From Actinomycetota bacterium (GTDB taxonomy: Bacteria > Actinomycetota > Thermoleophilia > Miltoncostaeales > Miltoncostaeaceae), in assembly GCA_020636905.1 (NCBI GenBank), contig JACJWX010000010.1, positions 48,353-112,352 on the forward strand: a stretch of 64,000 nucleotides of DNA, read 5' to 3'. Both the position numbers and the translations under genes were made by a program. Shown piece by piece: positions 7,296 to 15,769 of this stretch. Each line of letters opens with the position of its first letter. Within the stretch, counting starts at the first letter, position 1. The notes under the pieces are model-generated. The model saw nothing but the letters and a program-made list of their open reading frames with translations. It was not told the DNA's origin and did no database searches.

Positions 7296-10055
7296 GTGAC
7301 CACAACTCCCCGCAACGAACTCGTCGGCCCGTGGCTCGATGCCGTCGGTCATGGCGTCGCGGTCTACGACGCTGACGGTCTGCTGATCGGCATGAACGCC
7401 AGGCTCGCGGACCTCATCGGCCGCGACCCGGATGCCGACTACCACTCCCAGCTCCCGCCGAGCTGGTGGCCGCCGGAGGACGCGCTGGAGCTGGCGATGG
7501 GCATCGCGGAACTCAGGAGCGGCGGTCCGCCGCTGCGCTGGGAGCTCGCGGTCCGGTCCGAACGCGGCCCCGGTGTGGTGGCCTCGGTCACCTGGGACGC
7601 GGCACGGTCCGCCGACGGAGAGCTGCTCGGGTTTCTCGTCACGGTCGAGGACATCACCGAGCGGTTGCTCGTGGAGGAGGCCTGGACCGAGGCCAGGCGC
7701 ACGTACGAGCTGCTCGCCGACAACTCGACGGATCTCGTGACCAGGATCTCCAGCAGTCTGCGGCTGCTCTACGTGTCGCCGTCGGTGCTCCGCGTGCTCG
7801 GGTACCCGATCGGCGAGGTCATGGGTGCGCGGCTGGCCCGCTTCGTCCACCGCGACGACCTGGGCGCACTGCGAGAGGCCCTGGCGGCCCTGGAGGGCGG
7901 CGCCGATGGTGTGACCACCGTCATCCGCATCCGCCACCGGGACGGGCGCTGGCTGTGGTTCGAGATCGTCACGCACGCGCTGCGCGACGAGGCCGGGCGC
8001 ATCATCGAGACACAGGCGTCGGCCCGCGACGTCTCGGCGCGGCGGGCGGTCGAGGATCGCAACCGCCAGTTCGCCGAGGAGCTGGGCTTCGTGGCCCGTC
8101 ATGCCGGCGACATGATCTCGGCGCACAACCCGGATGGAACGTTCCGCACGGTGTCGGACGCCAGCCGGACGCTGCTGGGACGCTCCCCCGAGGATCTGGT
8201 GGGAGCGAGCGCCGCCGAGTTCCTGCACCCCGACGACCGGGAGCGCTACGAGGCGGTCTTCGCGCGCGTCTGCTCCGGTGCCGCGACAATCGAGTCGATC
8301 ACCCATCGCGTGGTCAAGCCGGACGGATCGGCCCTGTGGCTCGACACGAGCATCCGGGCGATGCGCTCGATCGAGGGTGAGCTCACCGCCTGCATCTGCG
8401 TTTCGCGCGACGCCACGGCGCGACGCGCCGTCGAGCGCGAAGCGAGCAACCGCGCCAAACGCTCCGAGCTCGAGGCGATCGAACAGACCGCCCTGCGGCG
8501 GGTGGCGATGGCCGTCGCCCATCAGGCGGACGCACCACCGGTGCTGGAGATGGTGGCCGAGGAGATCCCCCGCCTGCTGCGGGTCGCCGGGGGACTGGTC
8601 GTCCGATTCGATGATCACGGGGGTGTGGTGCTCGGCGCGTCGGAGGCGATGCCGTGGACGCCGGGTGACCGCATCCTGACCGCCGACGGGTCCGCGCTCG
8701 ACCTGCTGCGACGGGGCGGCAGGACGGCCAGGGCGCTTGCCCCGTTGGTCTCTCCGGACGGCGAGATCACGGTGACCTCAACGGTCTCCGCCCCGGTCCG
8801 GATCGACGACGACCTGTGGGGCGCCGTGGTGGCCGTGTCCCACCAGGGCGGCACCGTGCCCGCCGGTGCGGAGGCCCGGCTCGAGCGGTTCGCGGAACTG
8901 GTCTCGGTGGCCGTGGTGGCGGCCGAGAACCGCGCTCAGCTTGCGGCACAGGCGCTGTCGGACCCGCTCACCGGACTCGCGAATCACCGGGCGTTCCACG
9001 AGCGCCTCCGGGAAGAGGTGGCGCGCGCGCATCGCTACGGCCGCCCCTTGAGCCTCGCGGTCATCGACATCGACCACTTCAAGCGTCTCAACGACCTCCA
9101 CGGCCACCAGGCCGGCGACGCGGTGCTCGCGTCGCTCGGCGGCATGCTGTCGGGGACGGCCCGGGCCAGTGAATTGGTGGCGCGCGTGGGCGGCGAGGAG
9201 TTCGCGTGGCTGCTGCCGGAAACCGATGGCGACATCGCGATGCGCGCGGTCGAGCGGTTCCGTGCCGCGGTGTCCCGTCAGCCCCTGTGGCGCAACGAGC
9301 GCATCACCGTCTCCGCCGGGATCTCCGACCTGATCCACGCGGCCGATGCCGATGACCTGTACCGGCTGGCCGACGGCGCGCTCTACTGGGCGAAGGGCAA
9401 CGGCCGCGACCAGGTGTGCCTCTACTCGCCCGAGGTCGTCGACGCGCTGTCGATCGAAGAGCGGGCCCTCCGGCTCGAACGCACTCAGACCATCGCCGCG
9501 CTGCGGTCGCTGGCCCGTGCGGTGGACGCCAAGGACACCTCGACCAAGGCGCATTCCGAACGCGTGGCGGAGCTCGCGCACCGGCTCGCCCTGGCACTGG
9601 GCTGGACCCGTGCCCGGGCGGACAAACTCAAGGACGCCGCCCTGCTCCACGACGTCGGCAAGCTCGGGATTCCGGACGCGGTGCTGTTCAAGCCCGGCGA
9701 CCTCGAACCGGCGGAGTACGAGTCGGTCAAACGCCACGCCGCGCTCGGTGCGGAGATCACCGCCGACGCGCTGACCGCCGAACAGTGCGAATGGATCCGG
9801 CACCACCACGAGCACTGGGACGGTGGCGGGTACCCCGGCGGTGTCTCCGGCGAGGGCATCCCCGAAGGCGCACGCCTCATCGCCGTCGCCGATGCGTGGG
9901 ACGTGATGACGCGCGCCCGCCACTACGGAACGGTGAAGACGGTGGACGAAGCCCTCGAGGAGATCGACCGCTGTTCCGGAGCGCAGTTCTGGCCGGCGGC
10001 CGTCGACGCCATGAAACGCGTCATCCAGCACAGCGCCCCCGCGCGAATCGGGTGA
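7296..10055 (+). CDS. PAS-PAS-PAS-GAF-GGDEF-HD-GYP cyclic-di-GMP signalling protein
   Basis: 919 residues, apparently soluble. Three PAS domains (about 10-120, 140-255, 265-380), a GAF-like domain (400-545), a GGDEF diguanylate cyclase domain with GGEEF at 632-636, and a C-terminal HD-GYP phosphodiesterase domain with His785-Asp786 (HDVGKLGIP) and HHEHWDGGGYPGG from 836. Both catalytic motifs are intact, so it could make and break c-di-GMP. The inhibitory I-site position five residues before GGEEF reads RASE (623-626) rather than RxxD, suggesting weak product inhibition. No membrane segment is seen. GTG at 7296 follows a GGTGGG stretch; GTG at 7203 is an alternative start giving 31 more residues. 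Confidence 0.9.
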   Translation: MTTTPRNELVGPWLDAVGHGVAVYDADGLLIGMNARLADLIGRDPDADYHSQLPPSWWPPEDALELAMGIAELRSGGPPLRWELAVRSERGPGVVASVTWDAARSADGELLGFLVTVEDITERLLVEEAWTEARRTYELLADNSTDLVTRISSSLRLLYVSPSVLRVLGYPIGEVMGARLARFVHRDDLGALREALAALEGGADGVTTVIRIRHRDGRWLWFEIVTHALRDEAGRIIETQASARDVSARRAVEDRNRQFAEELGFVARHAGDMISAHNPDGTFRTVSDASRTLLGRSPEDLVGASAAEFLHPDDRERYEAVFARVCSGAATIESITHRVVKPDGSALWLDTSIRAMRSIEGELTACICVSRDATARRAVEREASNRAKRSELEAIEQTALRRVAMAVAHQADAPPVLEMVAEEIPRLLRVAGGLVVRFDDHGGVVLGASEAMPWTPGDRILTADGSALDLLRRGGRTARALAPLVSPDGEITVTSTVSAPVRIDDDLWGAVVAVSHQGGTVPAGAEARLERFAELVSVAVVAAENRAQLAAQALSDPLTGLANHRAFHERLREEVARAHRYGRPLSLAVIDIDHFKRLNDLHGHQAGDAVLASLGGMLSGTARASELVARVGGEEFAWLLPETDGDIAMRAVERFRAAVSRQPLWRNERITVSAGISDLIHAADADDLYRLADGALYWAKGNGRDQVCLYSPEVVDALSIEERALRLERTQTIAALRSLARAVDAKDTSTKAHSERVAELAHRLALALGWTRARADKLKDAALLHDVGKLGIPDAVLFKPGDLEPAEYESVKRHAALGAEITADALTAEQCEWIRHHHEHWDGGGYPGGVSGEGIPEGARLIAVADAWDVMTRARHYGTVKTVDEALEEIDRCSGAQFWPAAVDAMKRVIQHSAPARIG

Positions 10056-10075
10056 GCGCCACGGGGTAAGCCCCG

Positions 10076-10096
10076 CAGCGGCCGCCCCGGCCGCTG
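10076..10096 (+). terminator. hairpin after the GGDEF/HD-GYP gene
   Basis: Perfect 9-bp stem (CAGCGGCCG / CGGCCGCTG) with a 3-nt loop, 20 bp after the stop and just before the -10 of the next gene. No T-tract follows, so termination is inferred from position and stability only. Confidence 0.4.
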
Positions 10097-10097
10097 G

Positions 10098-10103
10098 TAG
10101 GTT
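10098..10103 (+). promoter_or_regulatory. -10 hexamer for leaderless metzincin gene
   Basis: TAGGTT placed 6 nt before the ATG at 10110; identical hexamer and near-identical spacing occur before proS. Confidence 0.45.
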
Positions 10104-10109
10104 GCCCGC

Positions 10110-11105
10110 ATGAGTTCCCCGGTTCGCCGACGCATCGCGGTGGCGATCGGCGCCGCAGTCGTCGCCGTGGCTGGTGGCGTGTGGCTGGCGTCGCTCGGCG
10201 ACGACGTGTCCAGAACACCGACCGAACCGGTCTCGACAACGGCGCCCAGCATCGACCAGTTGCCCGACGTCGCCCCGCTTCCCGATCTTGGCGCGGTGAA
10301 GGGCTCCCCCACCGAGTTGGACGTCCCCGAGGGTGGCGAAGCGGAGGTCCGGGCGACCACCGGAGGCCGGATGGTCACGCTCAGCCGTGAAAACGGCAGT
10401 CCCGTGGTGGTGGCCGAGATCGACCGCGAGGGCGACTACCACGCGGTTCGCGTGTTCGACCAGAAGGGCGAGGTCGAACTGGTGATCAGCCGGCTCGACG
10501 TGGCGCCGGCGGGTGCCTCGTCATCCACACGGCGCCTGGCGGGGTGCCGCAACGTGCGGCGCCTCAACGGCCCGAAGTGGCGCCGGTTCCCGATCAAGTG
10601 GCGTTTCAACCCCGTCGGCGTCCCCCGCAGCGTGGGCGCATCGCGGGCACTCTCGGCCGTGCGTGCCGCTCGCGCCTCCTGGGGCGGCAACCGCAATCGG
10701 TGCCGCATCCGCGATCGTGCGGCCTCGGGATTCAGCTACCAGGGCACCACGCGGCGCAGGATCGGCCGCGACGGCATCAGCACGGTCGAGTTCAGCGAGA
10801 TCGACCGCCTCGGCGGTGTGTGCCGCGGGGCGCTGGCGTGCACCTACACGTGGTCGTCCGGCGGACGGGCCATCGAGAGTGACATCCTCGTCGACCGGAA
10901 CCCCACCTCCGGCCTGGCCGCCGGCTCCCGCATCGGCCGCAACGTCGATCTGCAAAGCGTGTTCGTGCACGAATCCGGGCACACGCTCGGGTTCGGGCAC
11001 GTCTACGACGCCAGCAACGTGATGTACCCGTCGATCACCCGTGGAACCAGGGTGTACCGGCGTCTGGGCAAGGGAGACGCGGTTGCCAACAATTCGCGCT
11101 ACTAG
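10110..11105 (+). CDS. secreted matrixin-like zinc metalloprotease
   Basis: 331 residues. N-terminal signal or anchor helix at 9-28 (VAIGAAVVAVAGGVWLA), a Thr/Pro-rich linker, an N-terminal beta-rich part and a C-terminal metzincin catalytic domain. The zinc site is HESGHTLGFGH at 287-297 (His287, Glu288, His291, His297) and is followed by NVMYPS, the Met-turn, so catalytic residues are complete. Matrixins degrade extracellular proteins; the target here is unknown. No cysteine-switch propeptide is evident. The 3' end overlaps the next gene by 23 bp. Confidence 0.82.
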   Translation: MSSPVRRRIAVAIGAAVVAVAGGVWLASLGDDVSRTPTEPVSTTAPSIDQLPDVAPLPDLGAVKGSPTELDVPEGGEAEVRATTGGRMVTLSRENGSPVVVAEIDREGDYHAVRVFDQKGEVELVISRLDVAPAGASSSTRRLAGCRNVRRLNGPKWRRFPIKWRFNPVGVPRSVGASRALSAVRAARASWGGNRNRCRIRDRAASGFSYQGTTRRRIGRDGISTVEFSEIDRLGGVCRGALACTYTWSSGGRAIESDILVDRNPTSGLAAGSRIGRNVDLQSVFVHESGHTLGFGHVYDASNVMYPSITRGTRVYRRLGKGDAVANNSRY

Positions 11106-11607
11106 CCTGGCGGTGGCGTGCTGCGCCGTCCTGCTCGCCGGCTGCAGCGGTGACGACTCCGGCAGCACGACCGCCGTCACGACCACGGGAGACGCCGGTA
11201 CCACGTCCGTCTCGACCGCGGACCCGCAGGTCCCGCGCGCACCGAGCCTCCCGGACGCGTTCCTCACCGCACCGTCGGGCATGGTTCAGCTCGCCTCCTA
11301 CGGGGGCTGCTGGACCCGCGAGGGCGGCGTCGCCAGCGTGTGCGCCGATCCGATCGAGGTCACCTGCCCCGCCCCGGGCATTCCGGACCTCGACATCGAG
11401 GCCGGCGACGAACTGCGGCTCGACATGGACCTGCCCGCGCGCCCGTCGGAGGTCACCCTCCGACCGACGGGTTCGCGCAAACCGACCACCCTCAAACCAC
11501 CCGCCACCACCACCAGGTGGACCGCCAGCGGTGAGACCGGCCTGGCGGTGGTGGGCGCGTCGGTGCCCGGCTACGGCAACGCGGCCTGGGCGGTGTGCTT
11601 CGTTTAG
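11083..11607 (+). CDS. predicted lipoprotein, unknown function
   Basis: 174 residues beginning at TTG 11083, chosen because AGGGAG ends 6 nt upstream and the reading from there gives a compact signal peptide with lipobox LLAGC (Cys21). An upstream in-frame GTG at 11041 would bury the signal peptide. After a Ser/Thr/Asp-rich linker there is a domain with cysteines in GGCWTREG, SVCADPI, VTCPAPG and AVCFV, probably two disulfides. Overlaps the protease gene by 23 bp, so the two are probably translated from one mRNA and both act outside the cell. No family recognised. Confidence 0.6.
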   Translation: MPTIRATSLAVACCAVLLAGCSGDDSGSTTAVTTTGDAGTTSVSTADPQVPRAPSLPDAFLTAPSGMVQLASYGGCWTREGGVASVCADPIEVTCPAPGIPDLDIEAGDELRLDMDLPARPSEVTLRPTGSRKPTTLKPPATTTRWTASGETGLAVVGASVPGYGNAAWAVCFV

Positions 11608-11841
11608 TGCCGGGCCAGGTGACCTTTGCAGTGTTCCGGGAGCGAAAACCGAGCAGCCCAAGGACGCAGTGTTTCCCTCATTCGAGGGTATTGCGAAGGT
11701 CCAGACGATTTCCTGCCGCCACCGGACCTGAGCAGTACCCTCGATCGGGAATATTCGGGGAACCGAGGACGCCGGGATGTACGTGTTTGCAGCCGACGGA
11801 ACGCGGCAAACGTTTCCTGGCGCGGCACTCGGAGGCGCTGC

Positions 11842-11847
11842 TAGCAT
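11842..11847 (+). promoter_or_regulatory. possible -10 for tRNA-Gly
   Basis: TAGCAT 12 nt before the tRNA 5' end fits TAnnnT. The matching -35 is poor, so this is tentative. Confidence 0.35.
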
Positions 11848-11859
11848 CCGCCCCCTGAC

Positions 11860-11933
11860 GCGGGAGTAGCTCAGTTGGCTAGAGCGTCAGCCTTCCAAGC
11901 TGAGGGTCGCGGGTTCGAGTCCCGTCTCCCGCT
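11860..11933 (+). tRNA. tRNA-Gly (anticodon TCC)
   Basis: 74-nt cloverleaf read directly. Acceptor stem GCGGGAG (11860-11866) pairs with CTCCCGC (11926-11932), discriminator T at 11933, CCA not encoded. D stem GCTC/GAGC, anticodon stem TCAGC/GCTGA closing the loop CTTCCAA with anticodon TCC at 11894-11896, and T arm GCGGG-TTCGAGT-CCCGT. Reads GGA glycine codons (and others by wobble). The gene is single, followed within 6 bp by a strong terminator, and marks the left edge of a gene-poor segment. Confidence 0.97.
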
Positions 11934-11938
11934 CCTAT

Positions 11939-11973
11939 CGAGACCCCGCCCGAGTGGCGGGGTCTCGTCATTT
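11939..11973 (+). terminator. rho-independent terminator of tRNA-Gly
   Basis: Perfect 12-bp stem CGAGACCCCGCC / GGCGGGGTCTCG (11939-11950, 11956-11967) with a CGAGT loop and a trailing TCATTTTC. This is the most convincing intrinsic terminator in the window. Confidence 0.88.
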
Positions 11974-12427
11974 TCGGGGGCAGCCGCCGCGCCATCGCAA
12001 CGTGCTCGATGCCCTGAAGCCCGCCCCTGCGGGCTGGCCAGTCTCGCGCGAGCGACCAAATGGCCCGATAGTCGTGCGTCCCGGGCCAGCACTCCCGGCG
12101 GCGCGACGTGGACGCTCCAATTGCCGAGTTGCACGTCGACCGATGTTCAGAATGCACGTTCTCTGATCTCCAGAACGCACATCTCCCTGAGAGCCTGAGC
12201 GCAGAACGACTGGCAGCCAACCGGCGGCAACAGGCGATCCCCTCGGCAAGGAACCCGCGCCACGACCCGTTGCGACCGCCGGCGGGTGCCCGGCGTGCGC
12301 TCGAGCCGCCGTTCTCACCGACCTCTGTGGTCTTTGGAACCCGGCGACCAGCCGAGCCGGGCGGTCGCCCCATCTCATCGAGCGGGGGCAGCCGACGTTC
12401 ACCTCCACCGATCGCTCCGGCGAAGGC
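11974..12427. other. 454-bp intergenic stretch without a convincing gene
   Basis: No ORF here has a start, codon pattern and protein that look real. It contains a 7-bp hairpin at 12018-12035 (AGCCCGC / GCGGGCT) and imperfect 10-nt arms at 12152-12161 and 12172-12181 (TGCACGTTCT against AGAACGCACA). Base composition is less GC-rich in 12110-12200 than in flanking genes. Confidence 0.5.
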
Positions 12428-12985
12428 TCACCCGGCCGGGACGTCCATCTGCAGCCACCCGTAGAAGCGATCGGGGCTACCGCCGAACGAGTACACCGCC
12501 CGCCGCACCGTCGGGAACTGCGTTGCCGTGCGGTTGAGCTGCGCCAGCAGCAACGCACTTCCGCACGAGCTGGATGCGTTCGGGACGATGCGCGAGAAGT
12601 CGCGGAAGTCGATACGCGCGGTCCCGGCCGTCACCGCCACGCGGCGCAGCCGCCCTGCGGTCCTGGCGGAGAACCAGCCGCCGTATCCATCGGCACGCTC
12701 CGCCGCTGTCGGCCCACGCAGCAGCGCCGCCATGGCCCCCCGCAGTACGGCTGGCGATCGGACCGTCCGTGACACCGGGAATACGCGGTCGCAGGAGGTC
12801 CCGACGTCCCCACGGGGCAGATAGATCGCAATGCTGGCCGTTGCCGCGGGGGTCGTCGAGGGGGGGAGCGTCGCCGTCGGCCCGGTCGTGCCGTCGCCCC
12901 CACAGCCAATCGCCACGAGCGGGATCACCAGCGCGCCGCAGGCAAGCCATGCTCGGCATTGCGCCCGTCGCGCTCGCATCCGCAT
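12428..12985 (-). CDS. GerMN domain lipoprotein
   Basis: 185 residues with a signal peptide and lipobox VAIGC (Cys28), then a Thr/Pro linker and a GerMN-type domain (about 55-185): AIYLPRGDVGTSCDRVFPVSR, an LLRGPTAAE motif and GTARIDFRDFSR...LLLAQLNRTATQFPTVRRAVYSFGG, matching the GerMN pattern of a GPT.-E helix, an A-vdF strand and a Q-v-TLt-fp-v-v strand. In actinobacteria such domains occur in cell-surface lipoproteins of unclear role; germination is not implied. Start supported by GGAGG 7 nt upstream. Isolated on the minus strand with gene-poor DNA on both sides. Confidence 0.72.
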   Translation of the reverse strand: MRMRARRAQCRAWLACGALVIPLVAIGCGGDGTTGPTATLPPSTTPAATASIAIYLPRGDVGTSCDRVFPVSRTVRSPAVLRGAMAALLRGPTAAERADGYGGWFSARTAGRLRRVAVTAGTARIDFRDFSRIVPNASSSCGSALLLAQLNRTATQFPTVRRAVYSFGGSPDRFYGWLQMDVPAG

Positions 12986-13082
12986 TTCCGCGCCTCCCTG
13001 GACGCTCGATCACCACCCACTATCGCGTGCGGGACGCAACCGCGCATCGTCACGAACCCTGATCATCAGCTCCCGATGCCGC

Positions 13083-13568
13083 TCAAAGCGCAACGGTGTG
13101 ACGCAGCTCCAGGGTGCCCCGGTCGCGATCGGACGTGCGCATCCGTTCCCATCTGGTGACGCACCGCGGCGGCCCCGATTCGACGAAGCCCACGCTGAGC
13201 GCATGCCCTCTGGGACAGGCGGCCGACAGCACCACCACCCTCCGGTAGTCGTGGCTCGGCTGCGGCGCGTCGGGCGCGAGGGCCCACAGGGTCCCGTCCT
13301 CGCCCATCCACGCCGGGACGACGAACGCGTGCGCAACGTCGCCGACGTCCTCCACGAGCTGCGCGAGCTCGCCGCGGCAATACGAGAATGCATTCTGGTC
13401 GTTGGCCAGCCGCTCCCAATCCAGCGGCCACACATGGACGCTCCCCTGGGGATCGGCCACCGCCACCATGAGCGCCGCTCGGCGACGGCCGCCTCGCAGG
13501 CACCACCGAACGCCCAGTGCTGGAAGCTGTTCGAATGCGCAGACCGGGTGCGCCAGCAGTTCGGTCAT
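13083..13568 (-). CDS. hypothetical protein
   Basis: 161 residues, no family recognised. Composition and codon choice look coding, with hydrophobic strands spaced regularly (RRAALMVAVADPQGSVHVWPLDW; YRRVVVLSAACPRGHALSVGFVES) and no signal peptide or membrane helix. Start ATG overlaps the stop of a weaker ORF (13565-13834, ATGA junction) with AGGCGG upstream as a possible ribosome site. It is the only decent ORF in the gene-poor block between the GerMN lipoprotein and 15.77 kb, so it could be a recent acquisition or a lineage-specific gene. Confidence 0.45.
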   Translation of the reverse strand: MTELLAHPVCAFEQLPALGVRWCLRGGRRRAALMVAVADPQGSVHVWPLDWERLANDQNAFSYCRGELAQLVEDVGDVAHAFVVPAWMGEDGTLWALAPDAPQPSHDYRRVVVLSAACPRGHALSVGFVESGPPRCVTRWERMRTSDRDRGTLELRHTVAL

Positions 13569-13834
13569 GGTCCGCCTTTCGCTGTCGCAGATCTCGGTGT
13601 CCCGGATCGTAGATCAGCCCCGTCGCGGGTCCAGTCCTGAGTCCCGCGCACTCCAGGTGCGGAAAAAATCGCGTCTGGCCTCAGCCGGCGGATCGGCGGA
13701 CCTGAAAGCAGCGCCACGAGTTCGGCGACATCTGGGGTACGCGCCCGGCCTGCTGACCGGGTGCTCGCTGTCGTAGACGGTGCGCCCGGGTCTTCGGTCC
13801 AACCCGGTGGCGCCCCGCGCTGCTCCCCCGGCAC
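13565..13834 (-). CDS. doubtful 89-residue ORF upstream of the hypothetical gene
   Basis: Considered because its stop overlaps the next start as ATGA. The middle (TPDVAELVALLSG) could be a helix but the ends are Gly/Pro/Thr/Arg-rich and unlike a folded protein. No ribosome site seen. Probably chance; listed so that the junction is not lost. Confidence 0.15.
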   Translation of the reverse strand: MPGEQRGAPPGWTEDPGAPSTTASTRSAGRARTPDVAELVALLSGPPIRRLRPDAIFSAPGVRGTQDWTRDGADLRSGTPRSATAKGGP

Positions 13835-15769
13835 TCCGCTCGATCCGGACCGCCTGAGATGTCACCGCGCGTCTCTGCGGGCTGCCTCTGCGATCCGGGA
13901 TCGCGGAGTGCGCCATCCGGTCGAGGACAAGGCGGGACGATCGTGCAATGGCAGTGATCGTGCGAGATGTCAACCCCATTCGCTCTGGTGCCCTGTGAAT
14001 CTGCCCCGGCGGACCATCGCCCCACCAGCCCACAATGGAGCGCGATCGCGAGTTATGACTCGGTGCGCAGGGCCTTGGGGTCTCGCCCCAGAAGATGCGC
14101 CCCGTCATCCTGATGGATGTGCCGGCCCGTTAAGGAGGCAGGCATCAGTGCCGAATTGCGGTGCCTGATCGCTACGTCGGGTGGCACCTGCCCGGAGCCG
14201 CCAACCACTCCGGCCATGTCGAGCGGCTCCCTCAAATCCCCGCGGTCGTCGGCGTCCTGAACTCGGGGCCCGAGCGGTCCAGGGGCGAGGGTTCTGGCCG
14301 CTCCCGGTAGAAGAGGAGGAGTTGTCGTTGGGTCTCGCGGACGAACGAGTCAGCTCCTGCGCCCGCTTTCGCCCCATCTCCCTGAAGAGTAACCGAAGGC
14401 CTGAGGCGTGAATGGTCACCCGGCAAGAGCAGCAACCCGATCATCAGCACAGGCGTCAGTTATACATGAAGCTCGCTTTCTGGGAACCCGAAAAACTGCG
14501 CTTCGATTCGTATTCCCCTGGCCTGCCTTTCACCTGGCGGAGCAGCCAGTTAACTCGCGTCTTCGCCCTGCCTTCACCGAGCTTTGATGTCAACGGAAAG
14601 TAGTCACCTGGCGAGCTCGGAGGTCCGCGACGATGCCAGCGGACCGACGACATCCGGAATCTTCAGGCGCGAGGAGAGACGTCCGCTTTCGACAAGCACT
14701 GCCTCGGCGGAGTCCTGACGGGCACTCTGGTCCTGGTTCCGGTGGATACGGGAGAACATCGCGGGCCGCTGTCTTGGCTCAGCCTGGAGACAGGCAGGTA
14801 TCGGGGTGAATCCTCCCATCGTCCGACCACTGCGGCCACCATCGCCGGGTCGAAGGTCTGCTGCCTGGCTGCATCCCCCTGGCAGTGACCCAGTGCTCCC
14901 CAGATCTCTCGCGCCTGCGCCGGCACTCGGATGCCGGAGATACGCGGGATCAGTTCACCAAGAATCTGCTCTGATCGGGATCTGCGGAGATTCCGCGATG
15001 CTCATGCTGGATGAGATTGCCGAGAATCCGCCACCACGAGAGGAGCATTGGTGGAGCGCAGCCGGCGGCGATCGACGGCCACCGGCATTTCTGCCGCCGG
15101 GGCAGCGGCAATCTTCGTTGGAGAAGGTCAGGAATTCACCGAATCCGTAGTCCCGAGCAAGCCCGGAGGTGCTGCGTCCACCTGGTCAGCCCGGAGCAGG
15201 CTGTTCCCGTCTTGACTTTGACCAGACAGTTCACCTGCTGCCCCCACGGATCACGATCGCGCCGTCCGGCCTCCTCAGACTCGCCGTTCTTGCTCCCTTG
15301 AGCGGGACTTCCGGCCAACAAATGATACGCGTCTGCGGGCGCGCTGAGGTACCCCCTAAGACGGCCTGAATTCTGGCACTGCGACCATCACTGCTGGCAG
15401 CGCAGAAGGGCTCGCGTTCCTAAGTTCTTGACGCCGATTCCAGCTGTCGGGATGAGCCGCGCTGGTAACCAGACCTCTGGGTCGGTCGTCGTCAAGTTGC
15501 ACTCCCGGAGGGCCGGAACACTCGCGCTATTGAATCACAGGCGTTCCGCCACCCGCCCCTCCCGACACTCAAACTATGAGACAGGACGTGCATCGCCGCG
15601 CGGGAGCTGTGGATGCTGGTTTGGCCGCATCCCGCGCCTGCCACGGACCGACCGGGTTTTTCCTCCAGGTTGCAGTTCTTTCACAATTCCGCACCTTGCG
15701 AGCTCCGCGGATCGGATGGGAACCTCCGAGGCGCCCTTGCACATCCCGATCGCGCCACAGGAGTTCGTC
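13835..15769. other. about 1.9 kb without a recognisable gene, lower GC in parts
   Basis: All six frames are broken by frequent stops, which is unusual here because coding DNA of this GC content gives long shadow ORFs on every side. GC drops visibly, for example around 14450-14600. It holds an imperfect inverted repeat (13832-13848 against 13894-13910, arms CACTCCGC.. and ..GCGGAGTG) and a minus-strand patch at 14604-14940 where two adjacent frames show coding-like codon choice, possibly a gene remnant. No tRNA, tmRNA, RNase P or SRP RNA signature was found by eye. Confidence 0.5.

Noticed and set aside
12018..12035. Second terminator after tRNA-Gly
   Set aside because: The 7-bp hairpin has no T-run and no gene ends directly before it; the real terminator is at 11939.
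11860..15769. Genomic island integrated at tRNA-Gly
   Set aside because: No integrase, no second copy of the tRNA 3' end and no mobility genes were found, so only a weak remark in the findings remains.
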